13,630 nt of DNA from Sphingomonas paucimobilis. GTDB lineage: Bacteria > Pseudomonadota > Alphaproteobacteria > Sphingomonadales > Sphingomonadaceae. Made by a program: the position numbers and the translations under genes. The stretch is from contig CAMAQU010000022.1 in assembly GCA_945860425.1 (NCBI GenBank), forward strand, positions 1-13,630, read 5' to 3'. Below are positions 12,894 through 13,630 of the stretch, piece by piece. The notes beneath the pieces are model-generated. The model saw only the letters and a list, made by a program, of their open reading frames with translations. It had not been told where the DNA came from and ran no database searches. Within the stretch, counting starts at the first letter, position 1, and every line of letters begins with the position of its first letter.

Positions 12894-13630
12894 GCCCGGC
12901 TCTGGCGCTGCGCCTTTCACCGGGGGGCCTTGGTGGGGCCACCCGGTTCTCATTTTCGCGCTTATTCTCGCCTCTGGTGCGCCGCTCTGGTGGCCCGCCA
13001 TTGCGCCGCTGACGGATCTGCCCGGCCATATGGGCCGCTATCTTATCCAGCTTGATGGTGGGCAGACAGCGGCTCTCTCCCGCTGGTACAGCTTTGATTG
13101 GCAGTGGATTGGCAACCTTGGCGTTGATCTGCTCGTCCAATTGCTGGGGCCTGTGCTGGGGGTGGAGGCGGCAACCAAGCTGATCACCATTGCGATTGCC
13201 ATGTTGGGCACAGCGGGCTTTCTGGCCGTCGCGCGCCAAATCCATGGGCGCATTCCGCCGACCGCCTTTTTCGCCCTGCCGCTTATCTGGTCGCTGCCTT
13301 TCCTCTGGGGGTTCGTCAATTTTGCGCTCTCTATGGCCTTGGCCTGTTTTGCCTATGTCCTGTGGTTGCGGCTGGCAGATGCGGGGCGCTTGGGGCTGCG
13401 GGCTGCTTTGTTCGTGCCGCTGTCGCTGCTGCTCTGGACGGTGCATATTTATGGCTGGGCGGTGCTCTGCGTTCTGGCGGGAACGGCGGAATTGGATCGG
13501 CAGATTCGAGCGCGGGACAAGCTCTCCGCTGCATTGACGGCAAGTTGTGTTTCTCTTCTCTGCCTTTTGCCATCCCTCGGGCCCATGGTTCTGCGCTTTG
13601 GGGAGGGCGGGGCAGGCGGCCAGCCCTTTG
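12880..13630 (+). CDS. Polytopic membrane protein of unknown function (3' end outside window)
   Basis: The frame stays open to the last base with no stop. It codes for a very hydrophobic protein: a segment at HPVLIFALILASGAPLWW, a loop TDLPGHMGRYLIQLDGG, then several long helices (LPLIWSLPFLWGF, FVPLSLLLWTVHIYGW and SLLCLLPSLGPM). At least six membrane segments are visible in about 250 residues. I suggest GTG 12880, which overlaps the argG end by 14 bases; in-frame ATGs at 12802, 12814, 12826 and 13030 are alternatives, and 13030 would lose the first helix. From memory, proteins with this LTDLPGHMGRY motif are common in sphingomonads and unannotated. Large helical membrane proteins of this style include glycosyltransferase-like families, but I see no catalytic motif. 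Confidence 0.72.
   Translation, partial: MGGSKPGSGAAPFTGGPWWGHPVLIFALILASGAPLWWPAIAPLTDLPGHMGRYLIQLDGGQTAALSRWYSFDWQWIGNLGVDLLVQLLGPVLGVEAATKLITIAIAMLGTAGFLAVARQIHGRIPPTAFFALPLIWSLPFLWGFVNFALSMALACFAYVLWLRLADAGRLGLRAALFVPLSLLLWTVHIYGWAVLCVLAGTAELDRQIRARDKLSAALTASCVSLLCLLPSLGPMVLRFGEGGAGGQPF

Noticed and set aside
12847..13446. 199-codon minus-strand open frame rich in Gln, Arg and Pro
   Set aside because: It is antisense to the membrane protein gene, whose hydrophobic helices are far more protein-like.

Overview
The window reads as a stretch of ordinary chromosome from an alphaproteobacterium, most likely a sphingomonad (Sphingomonadales). This is inferred from protein style only: a TonB-dependent receptor with a DIVVTA TonB box and a Gly-rich loop, moderately high GC, short intergenic gaps, and familiar alphaproteobacterial housekeeping genes. 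No integrase, transposase, phage gene, CRISPR array or defence system is visible. I did not find a new multi-gene system. The most unusual items are small: an orphan flagellin fragment, a long perfect palindrome and a compact threonine-related cluster.

Left part (1-3530, plus strand). The C-terminal end of an amidohydrolase is followed by a 10-bp hairpin, then a TonB-dependent outer-membrane receptor and an NnrU-family membrane protein. The hydrolase and receptor may belong to one uptake and degradation locus, but the rest of the locus lies outside the window.

Centre (3543-8031). A minus-strand glutamate/dicarboxylate-type symporter is divergent from a plus-strand nitronate monooxygenase, with about 50 bp between them. 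A perfect 46-bp palindrome then separates the monooxygenase from a 600-residue Xaa-Pro aminopeptidase. The aminopeptidase ends exactly where a convergent 44-residue basic protein gene ends.

Threonine section (8137-10206, plus strand). A tRNA-Thr(GGT) gene lies 52 bp upstream of an L-threonine aldolase gene. The aldolase stop overlaps the GTG start of an EamA/DMT exporter. No terminator is seen between these three, so they may share transcripts. A convergent NAD(P)-binding epimerase-like gene overlaps the exporter by 42 bp.

Right part (10960-13630). About 500 bp without an intact gene holds a 5'-truncated flagellin remnant, a hairpin over its stop codon and a strong intrinsic terminator. After a good sigma70-like promoter comes argininosuccinate synthase (argG). 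Last is a polytopic membrane protein of unknown function that starts inside the end of argG and runs off the window.
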